DNA of 64,000 nucleotides from Capsicum annuum (GCF_002878395.1 NC_061114.1:142157024-142221023); one strand, 5' to 3'; shown: positions 36,325 to 49,284, counted from the first letter of the stretch. Notes: generated by a model from the letters alone, not told the origin. Program-made: numbers and translations.

Positions 36325-38961
36325 TGTAACACCCCAAATCTGGTACCCGGAATGCTACACAGTGCTCATGATCCTGAGGGATCACAAGCTAACCCATGAC
36401 TGAAATCTACACCTGAACAATGCATAATATACTATATAAATGCAGAAACAAAGGTCATAAGGCCATAAGGTTCAAAATTAATAAAATAATCTTTGAATGA
36501 TATAGTGACAAAATACCAAAATAAAACCTAAAATAAACTTTCTAAACATGATAGTCTGAAAAGCCTCTAACTAACTGAACTGTCTAAATAAAGAGTTGAT
36601 GAGATATGTCCCCAACTAACTACAACTACTAAAATAAATTAATTAATGAGATAATAAAGTAATGGTCATGTCCTCGAAGGATTAGGACTCACTACTAACT
36701 CTGACTGTTAAGAATGGAATGCTACTAACGTTCTGGAGCTCATGCTTCTGTACCTATGGTATAAAACACCATAGCGTAGATGCATCAGTACATTTGAATG
36801 TACTAGTATGCATGTGAGGTAGGCTGAATGCAAAGGGTTCACATGCATGAACTATACTAACTGACTAGATAACATGAACGAGGGAATTTATGCATAAATA
36901 CATAATAAATATAACTGAGTTTGTGATAACATGATTACTGAGCCTGAGTACTAATAACATGAAATACTAATAATTTCATAACTTAAATAACTAATATAGA
37001 GCGACTATATCTAACAGTCTAGGTTTTGATAGAACTAGCTGAGTTCTATACTATTCTTAGTTGACTGTATCTAATAGTCTTGAATTTAGTAGAACTATCT
37101 GAGTTCTATTACTGAGACTGAATGACTGTATCTAACAGTCTTGATTCTATAACTGAAATTATGGGAAGTAGTCATCTAACTGACATGCCCCAAATAAAGT
37201 AATATAGCTGAGTTGGGGTCCAATCTGTAACCCCAATTGGAAGGGTGTCAATACCGTGCCACTAGTAAGGATAAGCTGTGGGTGACCCTCATCTGACAGT
37301 GTCCCCAACAGAAAATGGTTGGACCCTTATCTGACAGTGTTTGTCCACCTCATTAACCCTAATCTGACAATTTTGATATCTTAACCTATGTCGGCTACAT
37401 AGTTCTGGAGTAAAGGATTGCTTTAAGAATCACAACTTCATTTGACAGTGTGTATTCCCATCCTTGGGTTTACTCGGTGCTAATTCCTACTCCCATCTTA
37501 ATAGACACTGAACATGGATTACTGAACTGAATGAGACTGCATTAATTGAGTTCTATTGACTGACGAAATAGTGCTGAGATTAGTGTATTACTACTGATCT
37601 TTCCTGAGTCATATGACTGACTTAGTTCTATGGATCATGGCTTGACTGAGGATATCATAAAAACATGACACTCACTCAAGGCACACAACTATATTTTTTA
37701 GGTACAAGTACCCCAGGACTCAATAGGAAAAAACTGACAAAGCATGACTTTCTTGAATAGATGACCACATCAACAATCCATAATATAATAAGTTTAAAAA
37801 TTCATGAAGTACAAGTTCTAAAGAAACACAATTACCACACATATATCCATAATTCATTGACTAAGATATTTCATCAAACACTTGATGTGCATGAACTTGT
37901 ACATGAATGGGAATTTTATATTATTTACCTAGTATGGTACTTTTCCTTCACAAAGGCATTTAATCAAACACATGGGGAGCATGCTTTGGTTATATAATAT
38001 CAACACATCTAATAATCATGGATACATCAATAAACTTTTAAATTGATGGGGTTTATCATGATTATTATGCAAATCACCACATCCTAGGGTCAATCTTTGG
38101 AATATGTAAATTCAAACATGAATCAAAACCCCACAACATCATGAACATGAATTTCAATTCAATTTAAATCATGAACATTCATACATACAGAAATCTTGAA
38201 TTTTGATAAGAGATTCTTGAGCATCATGGGTGAAAGGGACCCATGAATCAATACATGACATACCTGGGTTGTGAGTTTCTTGAAGTTATTGAAATTGAAG
38301 GACTTGAATCCTTAGTTTGTTGATAAATATTTGGATCTTATTCTTAGGGATTATCTTTGAGAGAAAACCCTAATTTAATGTTGTAGATAGACAATTAACT
38401 TATGAGCCTTGATCTGATATAATTAGAAGTTAAAACAGATGGAAAAAAACCCAAATACCCTTTTAAAAACAACTTTAAAATAACTAAATAAACTATGCAA
38501 TGATGGGTGCGATGATCCATCGCTGGGTAACAGTCCATCGGTCCTGACTGTCACACCTCGGCAGAATAGGGGTTCACTACCTCTGCTGTGACTGCTTGGG
38601 TGATGGTCCATCGCTAGCTTCATGATCTGTCAGCCTGAGTCATCGCCCATAGAAAGAAGGTGGTCTCACAACCTTCACTATGATAGTTTAGACGACAGTC
38701 CATCATTGGCTCAATGGTCCATCAGTCCTCATCATTGCACCTGGGCATTTTTGACTTCTTTTAATAAAACGGCCATAACTTTCTACCCCAAAACTGGATT
38801 TGGACAAAATTTGTATCGTTGGAAAGATAATTCAATTTTCCACTCAACAAAAAGTGAAAATATTAAAATTTCCATTTGTACAAAAGTGGATTCATCTTTC
38901 AAAGTAAATTTCTAACATTCTTGAGACGATTTAAAGATATGTTGATAAACAGAGTATTGTA
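36325..38961 (-). repeat. 5' LTR of element C
   Basis: A 2637-bp LTR, starting TGTAACACCCCAAATCTGG and ending GAGTATTGTA on the plus strand. In sense it has GTAGAAAGTTATGGCCGTTT near its start, the GATGGTCCATCGC array (about 38745-38500), a leader with donor-like CAG|GTATGTCATG (38266-38258), the CTGTCAGAT-type words as GACTGTATCTAACAGTC pairs (about 37145-37010), and hairpin copy 7. Confidence 0.88.
36754..36774 (-). other. LTR hairpin copy 7
   Basis: A perfect copy: arms CTATGGT and ACCATAG, loop in sense GTTTTAT. It lies 429 bp from the LTR 3' end. In sense it is preceded by GTACTGATGCATC. Confidence 0.75.
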
Positions 38962-40123
38962 ACCTACTAACTAGAACCTGGAACTTTCTAAATATGATAT
39001 TCACACTACAACTTGTAGCTATATTATTAAATAATGTAGCACATAAATGTTTATGTGGATTAGTACTTTTGGAATTTACTGAGCATGTGGGGGTAAATAC
39101 GTAAGTAAAACAATATCTCAATGTTTATATAAAATTATAAAAGAATGCATGCTAAGTGTAAATGAATCACATTGCTTGAATAATAAAAAGTTGAAAATGA
39201 TAAATCATGAATAATAAAGCATACTGTTTATACCTTGTGAGCCATAACACTTAGTTCATAAAGTTGTACTTTCTTTCTATTAGTGGTATAAGTAGGACTA
39301 AAGTTAAGTCTTTTTTCAAATCATCCAGGCTAAGTGTAAAAAAGACTCACCTTTATATCTGTAAACCAAAAGCTAAGATCTCATAGCTAATGTCTTATGT
39401 ATAACAATATTGAAAAAAAATTGTGAGCCTTAAAACTTAGTTTCTAAAAGTTGTTCTGTTATTCTATTTTAGGACTTAGGGAGTTTCTTCTAAAAACTTT
39501 TCTGTTATTCTTTTCTAATAGAGAGGTTCTTCTAATCTATATAAACCATTTGAGCTATCATAGAGTCCAACGTCTAGTTCCTCTAATGGGAAAACCTCAA
39601 GTTGGGGAGAGGTATCATACTCTTGACAAAGAGTATAACCTGAGCTAACTGATCACAATCTGTATCTGTCATCCATGTAAATAGGAATAATTTTAATTTG
39701 TAGCTTTATGGGATCATAGTTCTGGAGAAGTAGGATGCGCTAAACCCATACTTCCCGCTCGGTGCTAAATACTACTCTTTTTAAACTATATGTTTATTCT
39801 ATCCGAAATCCACTTTAAAACTATCATAAAGGGTTTATAATCAAAACCAATTATGCATCTATTTACTTTAAACTATAATAAAACTGGAAAGTGTATTCCG
39901 TATCTTATCTAATGATCAAAAGGTCAAATCATGTTTAAAATCTGACTATAAACTAATCATAGGATGCTTAAATATTATCTTTCTTCAAATATCAAGATTT
40001 AAACTTGGGGCTTCAAACCCATTCTTGAAACTTATGTCAAATCACAACAAACTTCATGCTTAATATCAATAATCTTGAAATACTTTAATAATTATAATTA
40101 AGATAATAGAATTCGACTCTCAA
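38962..40123 (-). repeat. 5' LTR of element B, middle part
   Basis: It resumes the B LTR after element C and matches about 24446-25620 of the 3' LTR. Similarity stops after GACTCTCAATT near 40123, leaving about 1 kb of the sense-start side missing. Hairpin copy 8 lies in it. Confidence 0.75.
39019..39039 (-). other. LTR hairpin copy 8
   Basis: Plus-strand arms CTATATT and AATGTAG around the loop ATTAAAT; one pair is lost relative to copy 5 of the same element. It lies about 437 bp from the LTR 3' end once element C is removed. Confidence 0.65.
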
Positions 40124-42257
40124 TTATGAGCTTAGTTATGCTTATGAGAAGATGAATAAGAGAGATAGAAGAGAGATAAATTTTTCAAGAAGATATAAAG
40201 GGGATAAAGGGCCTTTGAAAGGTCCTAAAACCTTAGGAGAGACTTCCTTCTCCTAGGGCTAATCGTGATGATGATGTCCCAGTTGTATGGTCTAACTCTA
40301 AGAATGATACGGATGATCCTTGAACTAAGTGTGACGCTAGTTCTTGATGAGGTTACAAGATACACCCTTTTTTTTTAAATATGCTTTCATGATTATGCCG
40401 TGAGTTCAATGTACGATTTTAGTTGGGGGTGCCCATCTCCATCATAGCCATTGTTATTTGACTGGTTTGTACTATTTGGATATTTGTTTGGATGTTTTTA
40501 TTTTGTTTTTGGATGATTCGGATGATATTATTTTTATTTTTATTTGTAATGTTAAGGCACATTGATGGTTCGTATATTTTATGGATTAGTTGTTTATTTT
40601 ATTCTTAAATTTTAATTTTATTTTTATCTTAATTATGATGATGTCGGATGAGCCTTTCTCTATGATAGATTGAAGGATGACATTCTCAAGGGAAAATCAT
40701 TGTTTTTGGTTTTTGAGACATAGATGTAAAGGAAATCTATGAACTCATACAATTGGAGTTTTGGGATCACCCTTACACCTATGGTGAAGTTTGAGTAGCC
40801 ATATGATTTCCCTCCTAATAGATGAAATATGAGCCAACAGCTTGGTTTGGTTCCATCAATAAAAAGATTTGCATGGTATAAATGAGAAGCGTGCACACCC
40901 ATCCATCTAAGAAAATTTTTAAAACCAAAGCCATGGATGTGGAAAATTTTGTAACAATGTTTCCCCTGTTTTGTGACTCCTAAGACAATACTGGTAGTAA
41001 ATAGTAAAAATACCTCCTTTTGTCTTTAGTAAGAAAAACATTTAAGCCTCCTTGAAAAATTTTTGTGCCATGTGCGGGGATTGTAGTTGTTTAACTCTCA
41101 TACTTAAATGTATCATCTATGACTTTTCCCATTGGTCTCTCAAGACTAATTCTGATTATTCTAGGTTTGTGAAATGATTGTAGGCCTTCATTGTGAACAT
41201 AGGAAACTACTTCAGCCTAAAGAACCTACTCGTACCTAGAATCGTATCCCTTGTAACTCATTTTGAACCTTTCAACCTTTCTTTAGAAACAACATTACAA
41301 GCCTTAAACCATTTGAATTTTACCCCTCTTTTGAACCCTACTATCCTTGAACTTTAAAATACAACATAAGGCAAAAATTCTATGTTTGGTGTGGTAAGTC
41401 TTTAAAGAGGTGACCTTGGGGCATGGTATAGTAAGTGGATGCATAAAAGATAAGCAAATAGAGAAAAAGAAAAATGACAAAGAAATGAATCGTCAAAATA
41501 AGGAAGAGCATATATTGCACAAAAGAACTAATGATAAGTAAATATTTTTAAAAAGATTGGTAAATCAAGGTAGTGAAATTAGGCATGTGTGAAGTTTGAA
41601 ACAAATGATGTGACCCATGGTCCAATATATGATTGAATAGTGATATAATATATATATATATATATATATATTCAAGGAGAGTTTAGTCACTTTATTTCTA
41701 AATGATATCACACCCTTCCCCCAAGCCTACATTACAAGCTTGACAAAGTCCTTCAAAATCTCTAATCAAGTTAATTCAATTTAGTGGCTACCGAAAATAA
41801 GGGCAATCATATTGTATGATACTCATTTGCAATAAGAGATTCTTTGTAAGAGTGAGTGTTTTCACTTAAATACCTTATTATATGACAGATAATTTGGTGT
41901 GCGGGATTTTCTTTTGTGAGGAGGCATATAGAATAATTGAGGCGGATGAAATTTTTATCTTTCAAAAATAAGGCAAAGAGGTGTAGTTGAGTTGCTATCG
42001 ATGGAGATTCAATTTTAGGGAGTTAGTGATTGTAGCATTTTTGTTCATTAAATTCTTTTGCATCTTTGTGATTGTAATTTATGTTAAGGGGAGTTGAGAG
42101 AATAACTTTACCCATGCTTGGGAGCTACTTGTTCGTGCTAATCAAGTATGAAGTCATTGTGATTATTTGGTTATATAAATAGGCATATAATTGTATAATA
42201 TCATTGTCTTATAAGTATTATTGATTGAGGACAAGAAAAGGTTTAAGTTGGGGGTGT
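40124..42257 (+). mobile_element. Element L: 3' interior of an Athila-like element
   Basis: The interior upstream of the LTR at 42258. At 40140-40240 one frame reads YAYEKMNKRDRREINFS and RRYKGDKGPLKGPKTLGE before stops, possibly the end of an ORF; I cannot name it. At 40765-40803 a 40-bp stretch matches 6970-7015 inverted. At about 41724-41810 is the block CCTACATTACAAGC with AATAAGGGCAA, shared with H and J. An (AT) run lies at 41649-41671. The polypurine tract TTTAAGTTGGGGGTGT, preceded by TTGAGGACAAG, lies at 42226-42257. The minus-strand frame at 40660-40902 shows no known domain. Confidence 0.6.
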
Positions 42258-43695
42258 TGATTTGTGGTAAATTTACCAGTCATTTGTTTGATAATTCGTG
42301 TACACTACTATGGATAAATAGTGTAAATGAAAAATTTATCATTTGAATGCACTATTCCCTTGTTTTGCAGGTATAAATGTAACTTGAAGAAACTAAGTGA
42401 AGGAAGCTAAAAAGAGAACTAAAAGGAAAATGTAGTTCAAAATTTTGAAAACCAGGTGGCACTTAGGTACCGTGATCGCGATGCTCAAAGTCGTGATCGA
42501 AGTTAAGCAATTAGAGGAACGAATTACCTTTTTTATAAAAAAAATGCAATGTAATAGCCGTGATTGCAGTAACGCTCTCGCGATCTAAAGAGAACGATTA
42601 CGATGGAGCAGAAAAATTCCATGGGCAAATTAATAATTTTAAGCAGCTGAACCCAAATTCTCTAAAGGGCAAAACCCTTTTGCTTTTGAGGAATCTCTCA
42701 ACTAGAGTTCGATTTTGGTGTGGTGAAAACCCTACAATTTTGGGAAAAATAATTGTAGTTAAATGTTGGATAAGATTTTAGTTGTGAAATCAGATTGAAG
42801 TATGTGAATTATTCTTATTTGTTATCAATGAAAGCATTGGGTGCTCACTTGGGTGTATTTCCTTCCTCTAATCTCATGATTAGCTAAATAGATATCTTGG
42901 GGTTATGTTAGAATAGGGAGAAAATATGTGTGGGTATTAATTGTTAGGGTAAATTATTGGTTATTGATGTTGGGTTTCAGTAATATTGCTTGTTAAATTG
43001 GAATTTAAGGGTGAAATCCCCAATTTCCCAAAATCCCACATCATTGTTTAAAGAGGGATGCATGTATTCTTTTATATCCCATATCATCCTTGAAAAAGGT
43101 ATATAGATGACAAGTATTTATGAGCAATAATTTAGATTTTATCTTATTTTTTTGTATTATCTTAGAAATAAGGATGGATTGTGAATTTGCTATGTCTTGG
43201 GAATCTTACAAGAAATAGAGAGGCCCAATTGAGTTTTTAGGTTTATTTGTTCACCACACCCATGAGGTATTAGAAAGAATACATGTGTGATATTTTTGGT
43301 GATTGGTTAAAAGTCTAACACCAAAACTCGTAACCTAGCCTACCCATATATTCATTGACTAGAATTTGAATATGATCTTGTGTACCCAAACAACATTTCC
43401 CCTAAGAAAACGTAATCCCAAGACTATTCTACTTTTTGAATTTCCTCTACAATTGCTACTTTAAATTTGTAGCTCAAGTAGATTTTGTTCAAACTATCTT
43501 TTAAATCATACCCCCCAATTTTAATTTATGTCTTACTTTATGTTTACATTGCGGATAAATGCTTGGTAACTTTCAATATACATAGTGATTGAATACTAGT
43601 TACACTCCTTGTGGATTTGACCCCAACACAAGTTGGGTGATTATATTGACAATGATCATTCTACACCAAAATAATGGTATAGGTGAGCGTTATTA
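42258..43695 (+). repeat. 3' LTR of element L
   Basis: This 1438-bp LTR starts TGATTTGTGGTAAATTTACC directly after the polypurine tract and ends GTGAGCGTTATTA. A CG-containing palindromic patch is at about 42465-42590 (GTGATCGCGATGC and CTCTCGCGATC). It is similar in length and start to the minus-strand LTR at 16486-17922. The open frame at 42560-42781 lies inside the LTR and is not protein-like. Confidence 0.75.
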
Positions 43696-44529
43696 ATATG
43701 TTTAGGTAGTAGTCCATTGTACGACATTGGTTCCTTCATCCTTGACCTCAATATTTAGTAGTCATCATAAATTTTGGAATATCTACTCAGTAGGAGTTGT
43801 ATGCATTGATTGGATTCAGCTTGGCTTTATCCTTTATTGATGGGGCATCCTGAAGACGATCATTCAGTAGGGACTATTTGTGCTTTGGACTCCTGGTTTC
43901 CAGATTCGATGGTAATTCAGACTAGTTGTAACATGGACATAGATTGTACACCTTAGTTATCTCAATCTATGTGACCAGGTATCTCCCTAAGGGATTATTT
44001 TCATGCTTGCCATTATGGATTTTTATTGGATAAACTTTAGTTCTTCAAGGTTAGTGTTATAAAGTTGTGCGGACAAGACTCGAGTTACTTTCTTCTTGGT
44101 TTGGATTTGCTAGTAGGTTTGGAAATGTAAAAGATAGTTAGATTTATATTTTGGAACTGGTTTCATAGTTCATGCCTAGATTGCCTTAGTCCTAGATGAG
44201 TTTTTTCTTGGTTACGATAGTATCTGTATGGTATCAATGTCTTATGGTTTAATTTTTGTGTGCATCTGTCTTCCTACATTCAATTGCTATCCAGTTGGTG
44301 GCTGAGGTTGATCGTTTATTTTTTTAGAAGTGAGGAAAGAAGGTTGGTTAATAAAGTGATACCTATGGTAAAATCTATTGGAAGTGTTGTCTTTTTTTTA
44401 TATTATCTAGGAAATTATGCTCATAGCACGTAGGTCATGTTCCTCGTCTCTTAGAGCTTATATGGACTTTATATTCATTGACTTTTGTAAACGAATTTTT
44501 ATTTAGTAGTGGATATTCTAATGACAGTA
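43696..44529 (+). other. Unassigned, non-coding
   Basis: AT-rich sequence after the LTR of element L, with no coding or primer-site signal that I can support. It may be interior sequence of the element whose LTR-like tract follows. Confidence 0.35.
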
Positions 44530-46102
44530 AAAGTCATTTCCTAGCTTTAGGTGGATTTCAAGCATTTTGAGCCTTTGCATAAAGGCTACAGGTCATATAT
44601 GACTTGTCAAAACTGTCGGATTGGTTATAGGATAATTTGTTTGGATTTTGGGCTCATTTCCCTATTTTAAAGATTTCATTATTTAGGATATTGTATTAGA
44701 ACAAAACTCCTTGTATATGACCTTGGATAAGAATTCTAGCACTACTATCAGCTCAGGAAAGCTGATTTTTGGATAGGTGGACCCTTGGTTTAGGTCCCAA
44801 GGCTTTCAAACTTATTTTGAGCTATTAGGCAGATTGTGTGAAAAATTAAACTATAGAAGTGGACCCTACACTTGGATGAAAAGATCTTGGATGACAATTT
44901 TGATGGTTCCATTGAGTCCAAAATGTTAAATGTTGTATGTTTTCAAATTTTCGTATTGTGCAAGGGGTTCTAACTGAATTCCAATCATCCGATCGGAGTC
45001 CATTTTAGACATGGGAAAAATCTAGTGCATGGAAACTAATTGGTTCACCTAATCTCATATTTGTCCATTCAGCGACCCTGGCCTATCTACAGTGGGGCAC
45101 TTTGTGCCTAATGGCCGCTAAGGCGAGCCCGTCTTAGCAACATTAGGACCTTTTTAATGGCACACACGACTATCTCCTAGTATGCTTTTCCGATCATGAT
45201 GATACTTTAGCAGTAGGTGCTTTAGCACCTTGATGTCCCCTTTAGCATAACCAATAGCCTATTTATCCTATTTCCCCTCCCCATTTTTTACCCTTTGTTC
45301 AACTATCTTAACACCAAGTTGAAAACTTAAAGAGAGGAAAAAGTTGGAAATCATCCAAATAAGTTTACGTAAGCTAACATAAATCTTTTTTGTCATTTCC
45401 ATCCTAATCATATTAATATTATTATAAATTAGTTATTGAATTCCAAAACATTAATGTTGATTTGAGACCTAATTTATGTACTTTTTGTTCTCAACGTTTG
45501 TGCACAAATTCCTTGTCCTTTAAGGGACCTCATGATAGATTCATTTTTAGATTCCTATTTATGGGCATGGAGGGCCTGTTCTTAGCCCATAATTTGACCC
45601 AACCCTTATTAAAGCAATGTAGGTCTCATTTTACTCCTTATGACGAGTATATTACATTTTGGATAGTGTAATGGCATTTTTGGATAGTAGAGTGAAGACA
45701 AATGATTTATGGGCGATTCAAGAATTTTTCTTTGCCATCGAGGTTGGATTTTTTCTATTCCTATTCATGATATGGTATTTTATATATGTTGCATGTCAAA
45801 TAGGGATGTTAGGATGTTACTGTGGGTAAAACATCATGATTAGTCTAATTTCAATATTGGTGGAATAGGTATAATGACCCATATGTTAGATGGAAATGCT
45901 ATCTTAGGGATAATAATGGCTTGTCTAACATTTAGAAGTGAATGTAGATACTCTAGACTACTTTAACATAGAATTTTGTCTAAAATGGATTTCAAGGATT
46001 AGAAATGGCCCCCTCCACCCACCTTAGGCCAAGACTTGTGCTATTATTGGTATACTTATATATGCTTGTTAGCATGTTCTACATAGTTCAGACTAATTTT
46101 CA
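44530..46102 (+). repeat. LTR-like tract, Solanaceae Ty3 type
   Basis: Plus-strand sequence with TTTGGATTTTGGGCTCATTT, GGACCCTTGGTTTAGGTCCC and ATGGTTCCATTGAGTCCAAA, words I associate with LTRs of Solanaceae Ty3 elements. It also has a GC-rich patch at about 45065-45170 (GGCCGCTAAGGCGAGCC). It is related to 19481-19834 and is cut by element D at 46103. The frame 45462-45671 is probably chance. Confidence 0.45.
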
Positions 46103-46419
46103 TGACCAAGCCTACCCCCTAGTCATAACGAGGTTCTTAATGCCACAAGTGACACTAAACTAACTCATGAATCTCGTACATGTTATGAGCACTAAATAAA
46201 GTATAATGAAACTTGTATGTTGAAACTAAATAATGAAAATCTTGTTACAATGTAATACTGAAACAATTCCAAACATGTCTGAACAACTGATGAAAATTGA
46301 AAACATGTATGACTATATAAACTCCTATAAAATAAAAGGAGTTGATAGAACCCCCCCCCCCCCACACACACACACAACAAACTCCGACTATCTAAAATAA
46401 AGAAAGTACACAAAATAAC
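46103..46419 (-). repeat. 3' LTR of element D, low part
   Basis: It begins TGACCAAGCCTACCCCCTAG, which aligns with TGTAATGCACCGAGACTACC at 29561. It includes C13 at 46351-46363 followed by an (AC) run to 46376. It ends at ATAAC (46415-46419), the left target duplication of element H. Confidence 0.75.
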
Positions 46420-48959
46420 TGATGTCGGGTGTATTTATGCACATTAGTATTAGTATATTAGTTTATTTATCGTTGTTTTGAGGGTAATTCTTCGTCTTTA
46501 TGTGTTGATACGGATATAAATAATCATCTTTGTGGACAATTATGTGGTCAAATGTTTAAAGGTGTTTTCAAAAAAGTTTGGGTTTAAATTGATCATTCAG
46601 GGTGTGTTTGGTCATGGAAAATGTTTTCCTGTAAAATAAGTTGGTTTTCTACTTATTTTCTCATGTTTGGTTGGTGAGTGGAAAATATTTTCTGAAAAAT
46701 ATTTTATGGTGTTTGGTTGGTGAGTAGAGACTATTTTTTAGAAAAATATTTTATAGTGTTTGATGAGTGAATGAAAAAATATTCTTTTAGAAAATACTAC
46801 TAACTGTTAACTAGTATATCAGTGCCTCTAGCAACTCAACAATTTGTAAGAACTAATTTAAGCTTAACAAATAATATCAATATCGAATAATATTAATATC
46901 GAATATTAAAATATTACAATCACTAAATTTAAGCAACTATTAATTAGCAAATATAGGAGACACTTTTCAATATTTTGTCAGGACAATCTCAAGATACTAC
47001 AATCAATAAAAATATAACGGAACGACAAGCTTATTCAACCTCGTGAAACAAGTTACACCGATGACAAAATGAAATATACAATTAGCAAAAGTAACATAGG
47101 TAAGTCTTCCTCTATGCATATAAAAATAACAATACGATCAACGAACATTGAAATTGGAAAAAATTTGGGCTTTACTATTTTTTATTTCAAGTAGTGAAAA
47201 TTGAAGCAAAGCATAGCGAAAAATATTTTTGAGTAATGTAAATTTTTAAGAAATGTGAATTTCTTGAGTCATGTGAATATGAGTGTTGTTGGGGTGGGGA
47301 AGAGGGGTGGGGATTGGGTCATAATTCACATTTGTCATTTTCTAAAAAGTGACTTCCCTTGGCCCATGAGGGAAGTCATTTTCCCACAACTTGAGGAAAA
47401 TGAGTTGTTGTGGAAAATGTTTTCCAAATATTTTATTGCAACCAAACAAGGTAAAATAGGAAAACATATTCCAGAAAATAGTTTCCATCATACCAAACAC
47501 ACCCTTAAAGTTCAACCGAGAAAACTAGTTTTACTAGCTTGAGCTAGGTGTGATTATTGTCTATCGTGATGGATTCTAATGTGTTGAGAGAGTTTCTATA
47601 GGTTTTAATGTGTAATTATATATGGAATAGCCTCTTTTTAATGGGTGAAGTTCAATTGGATTAAGTCAAGAGTCACAACAATAAGTTGAAGATCAATGTT
47701 GTCTAGACTACTCTGACCTCTTGTTTTTAGTTTATCGTTGTGGATATTGTGTTGTTTTAAGCCCTAATTATTGGTGTTTGATCATGTATAGGGTTTTGTG
47801 AGTTTAATATTGTGATATATTGAGCAAATACAAGATGAAAACCTGAGGAAAACAACACAAAAAGGCAAGGAATGGGAAAGAGATGCAAAAAACTTAGTTG
47901 AATTTTGAGAGGCTAAATACAGTGAGCCCACGCGATTTCCCCGCGACACAACATTCATTCAATGAGATTTTACCCATGACTCACCTATCTTCCACGTTAA
48001 TTGTACAGCCCCACAACCCTTAATCCATGCAAAATGAAAGGCTTCACATACCAAATCCCATTCTTGGCCACATTTCCATTGCCTATAAATAGGACTTCGT
48101 ACTTGTTGATATTTACTTTTGTAACGTCTTGGAAAAATTGAGGAGTCTGCTAAAATTTTTCTTTTAGGTTTAAAATTCTTTACTATAGTACTTTAATGGT
48201 TTGAATCATATATTCAAGAATCTTTATTACGGTAATTACTATTAGTGGCTAAACACTCCCTTCCAGGGTTGCCAAAAACATGACTACTATTATTATGAAT
48301 AGATTTTGTTTGATTTGCTTATCATATTTTGATGTTTTTAATTATTTTAAGGAGTATCTAACCTTAAAATACACATATTGTAGACCTTTTGATCTCGGTA
48401 GGGGGAATAGGAAGATAGAACAAGGGGGTAAAGAGAGTAGGGTTCTTATTCTTTTAAGAAATTAAGGAATTCAAATTAGCATCAAGGATAGGTATATACC
48501 TTGAATCCTTAGTTGATTCATATGTAGGATGATATCTTTAAGAACTTAATTGGATTATTACATCCCTGCTCAAAGATGTAGTTGTACTATTCATGTTAGG
48601 TAAACGATTAGAGGTCAAGAGACCATAATCATGCAATAAAACATACGAATAAAAAGCAAAGATAAGCAATTTAACGGGTGAAGTTCAATAGTGTAGTATG
48701 ATTTTTTGAAGTGCTTTAACCCTGAGTTTTACTCTATTGATTGTCATTAGTCTTTATTTTATGCATTTCTTACTTCACTTTAGTTAACAAATAGTCAAAA
48801 TAATTTTTGATTACTTTTCATCAAGTTAATCTTAGAAGTTAAACAATAATTGAATAGTTGTTTGCCCTAGTCCCTGTGGGATTGATATTCGGCTTTCTTG
48901 AAGGCCACTATATTACTTGGTAGACCACGTCCACTTGCATGTGTGCTTGGGAGCTATCA
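46420..48959 (+). repeat. 5' LTR of element H, with MITE inside
   Basis: It starts TGATGTCGGGTGTATTTATG and ends TTGGGAGCTATCA. The MITE at 46600-47504 interrupts TTTAAATTGATCAT and AAAGTTCAACCGAG, which are contiguous in the second LTR at about 57450-57475. Confidence 0.88.
46600..47504 (+). mobile_element. Tourist-like (PIF/Harbinger) MITE
   Basis: A 905-bp element with terminal inverted repeats GGGTGTGTTTGGT at the left and its complement ACCAAACACACCC at the right, with looser matching extending to TGGAAAATGTTTTCC. It is flanked by TCA (46597-46599) and TTA (47505-47507). The empty site in the other LTR of H has a single TTA, as expected for this superfamily with one later mutation. It encodes no transposase; the frame at 47255-47542 is not protein-like and runs out of the element. 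At 46665-46790 it has about three units of a 45-bp repeat (GTGTTTGGTTGGTGAGT). Confidence 0.85.
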
Positions 48960-48965
48960 TGTTTT

Positions 48966-48983
48966 TGGAGCCATTGCTGGGGA
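48966..48983 (+). other. Primer binding site of element H
   Basis: TGGAGCCATTGCTGGGGA, close to the Athila primer site TGGCGCCGTTGCCGGGGA (complement of tRNA-Asp), 6 bp after the LTR end. Confidence 0.85.
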
Positions 48984-49284
48984 CTTGTAATTTGGCAACT
49001 ATTTTTGTTTGACGTTCACTTTTTATATTTCTTTGGGGTTTTTCGCTTGGTCTTTGTTTTATATTTGTACAAAATAGGTTTTCAAAGTAGTAAGCTGGAA
49101 AGGGATCGAGAATTGGTTGAACCAAGCTCCGAACCCCAGCAAGGCTTCCATTAATCCAAGAGAGAGCCAATCCTTCTCCCCCATATTCTACAAATAGAAG
49201 AAGATCAAGAAAATCTTGCTCATGGCTGAATAATAAGCAATGCGTAGGACAGTTAGAAAATTGGCAATCACACTTTAAGAAAAT

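Larger units (their letters stand above)
29947..38961 (-). mobile_element. Element C: Tekay/Del-like chromovirus with truncated integrase
   Basis: A 9015-bp minus-strand Ty3/gypsy element with paired LTRs of 2635 and 2637 bp and a 3.7-kb interior. It sits inside the 5' LTR of element B, with duplications ACCGG (29942-29946) and ACCTA (38962-38966); the intact copy in B's other LTR reads ACCTA at this point, so the left copy has mutated. The domain order in sense is gag, zinc knuckle, protease, reverse transcriptase, RNase H, integrase zinc finger, then almost directly the 3' LTR. The integrase core and the chromodomain expected for this lineage are missing. All frames contain stops, so it is dead. 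Confidence 0.9.
24072..40123 (-). mobile_element. Element B: chromovirus-like, non-autonomous, contains element C
   Basis: A minus-strand element with a 3' LTR (24072-26645), an interior (26646-29544), a primer site (29545-29556) and a 5' LTR split into 29561-29946 and 38962-40123 by insertion of element C. The two LTRs share long blocks, for example ATCAAAAGGACTCATCACC before the insertion point. The sense-start kilobase of the 5' LTR is missing beyond 40123, so no target duplication can be tested. The interior has no gag or pol that I can read. It shares its leader with element E. Confidence 0.75.

Noticed and set aside
41649..41671. An (AT) run as a possible promoter
   Set aside because: A simple microsatellite in element L with no other promoter context.
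45462..45671. Plus-strand frame of 69 codons as a host exon
   Set aside because: No splice-site pattern or similarity; the surrounding tract has the character of a Ty3 LTR.
47255..47542. A 95-codon open frame in the MITE
   Set aside because: It runs across the MITE end into the LTR and has no transposase motif; it follows from low stop density in terminal-repeat sequence.
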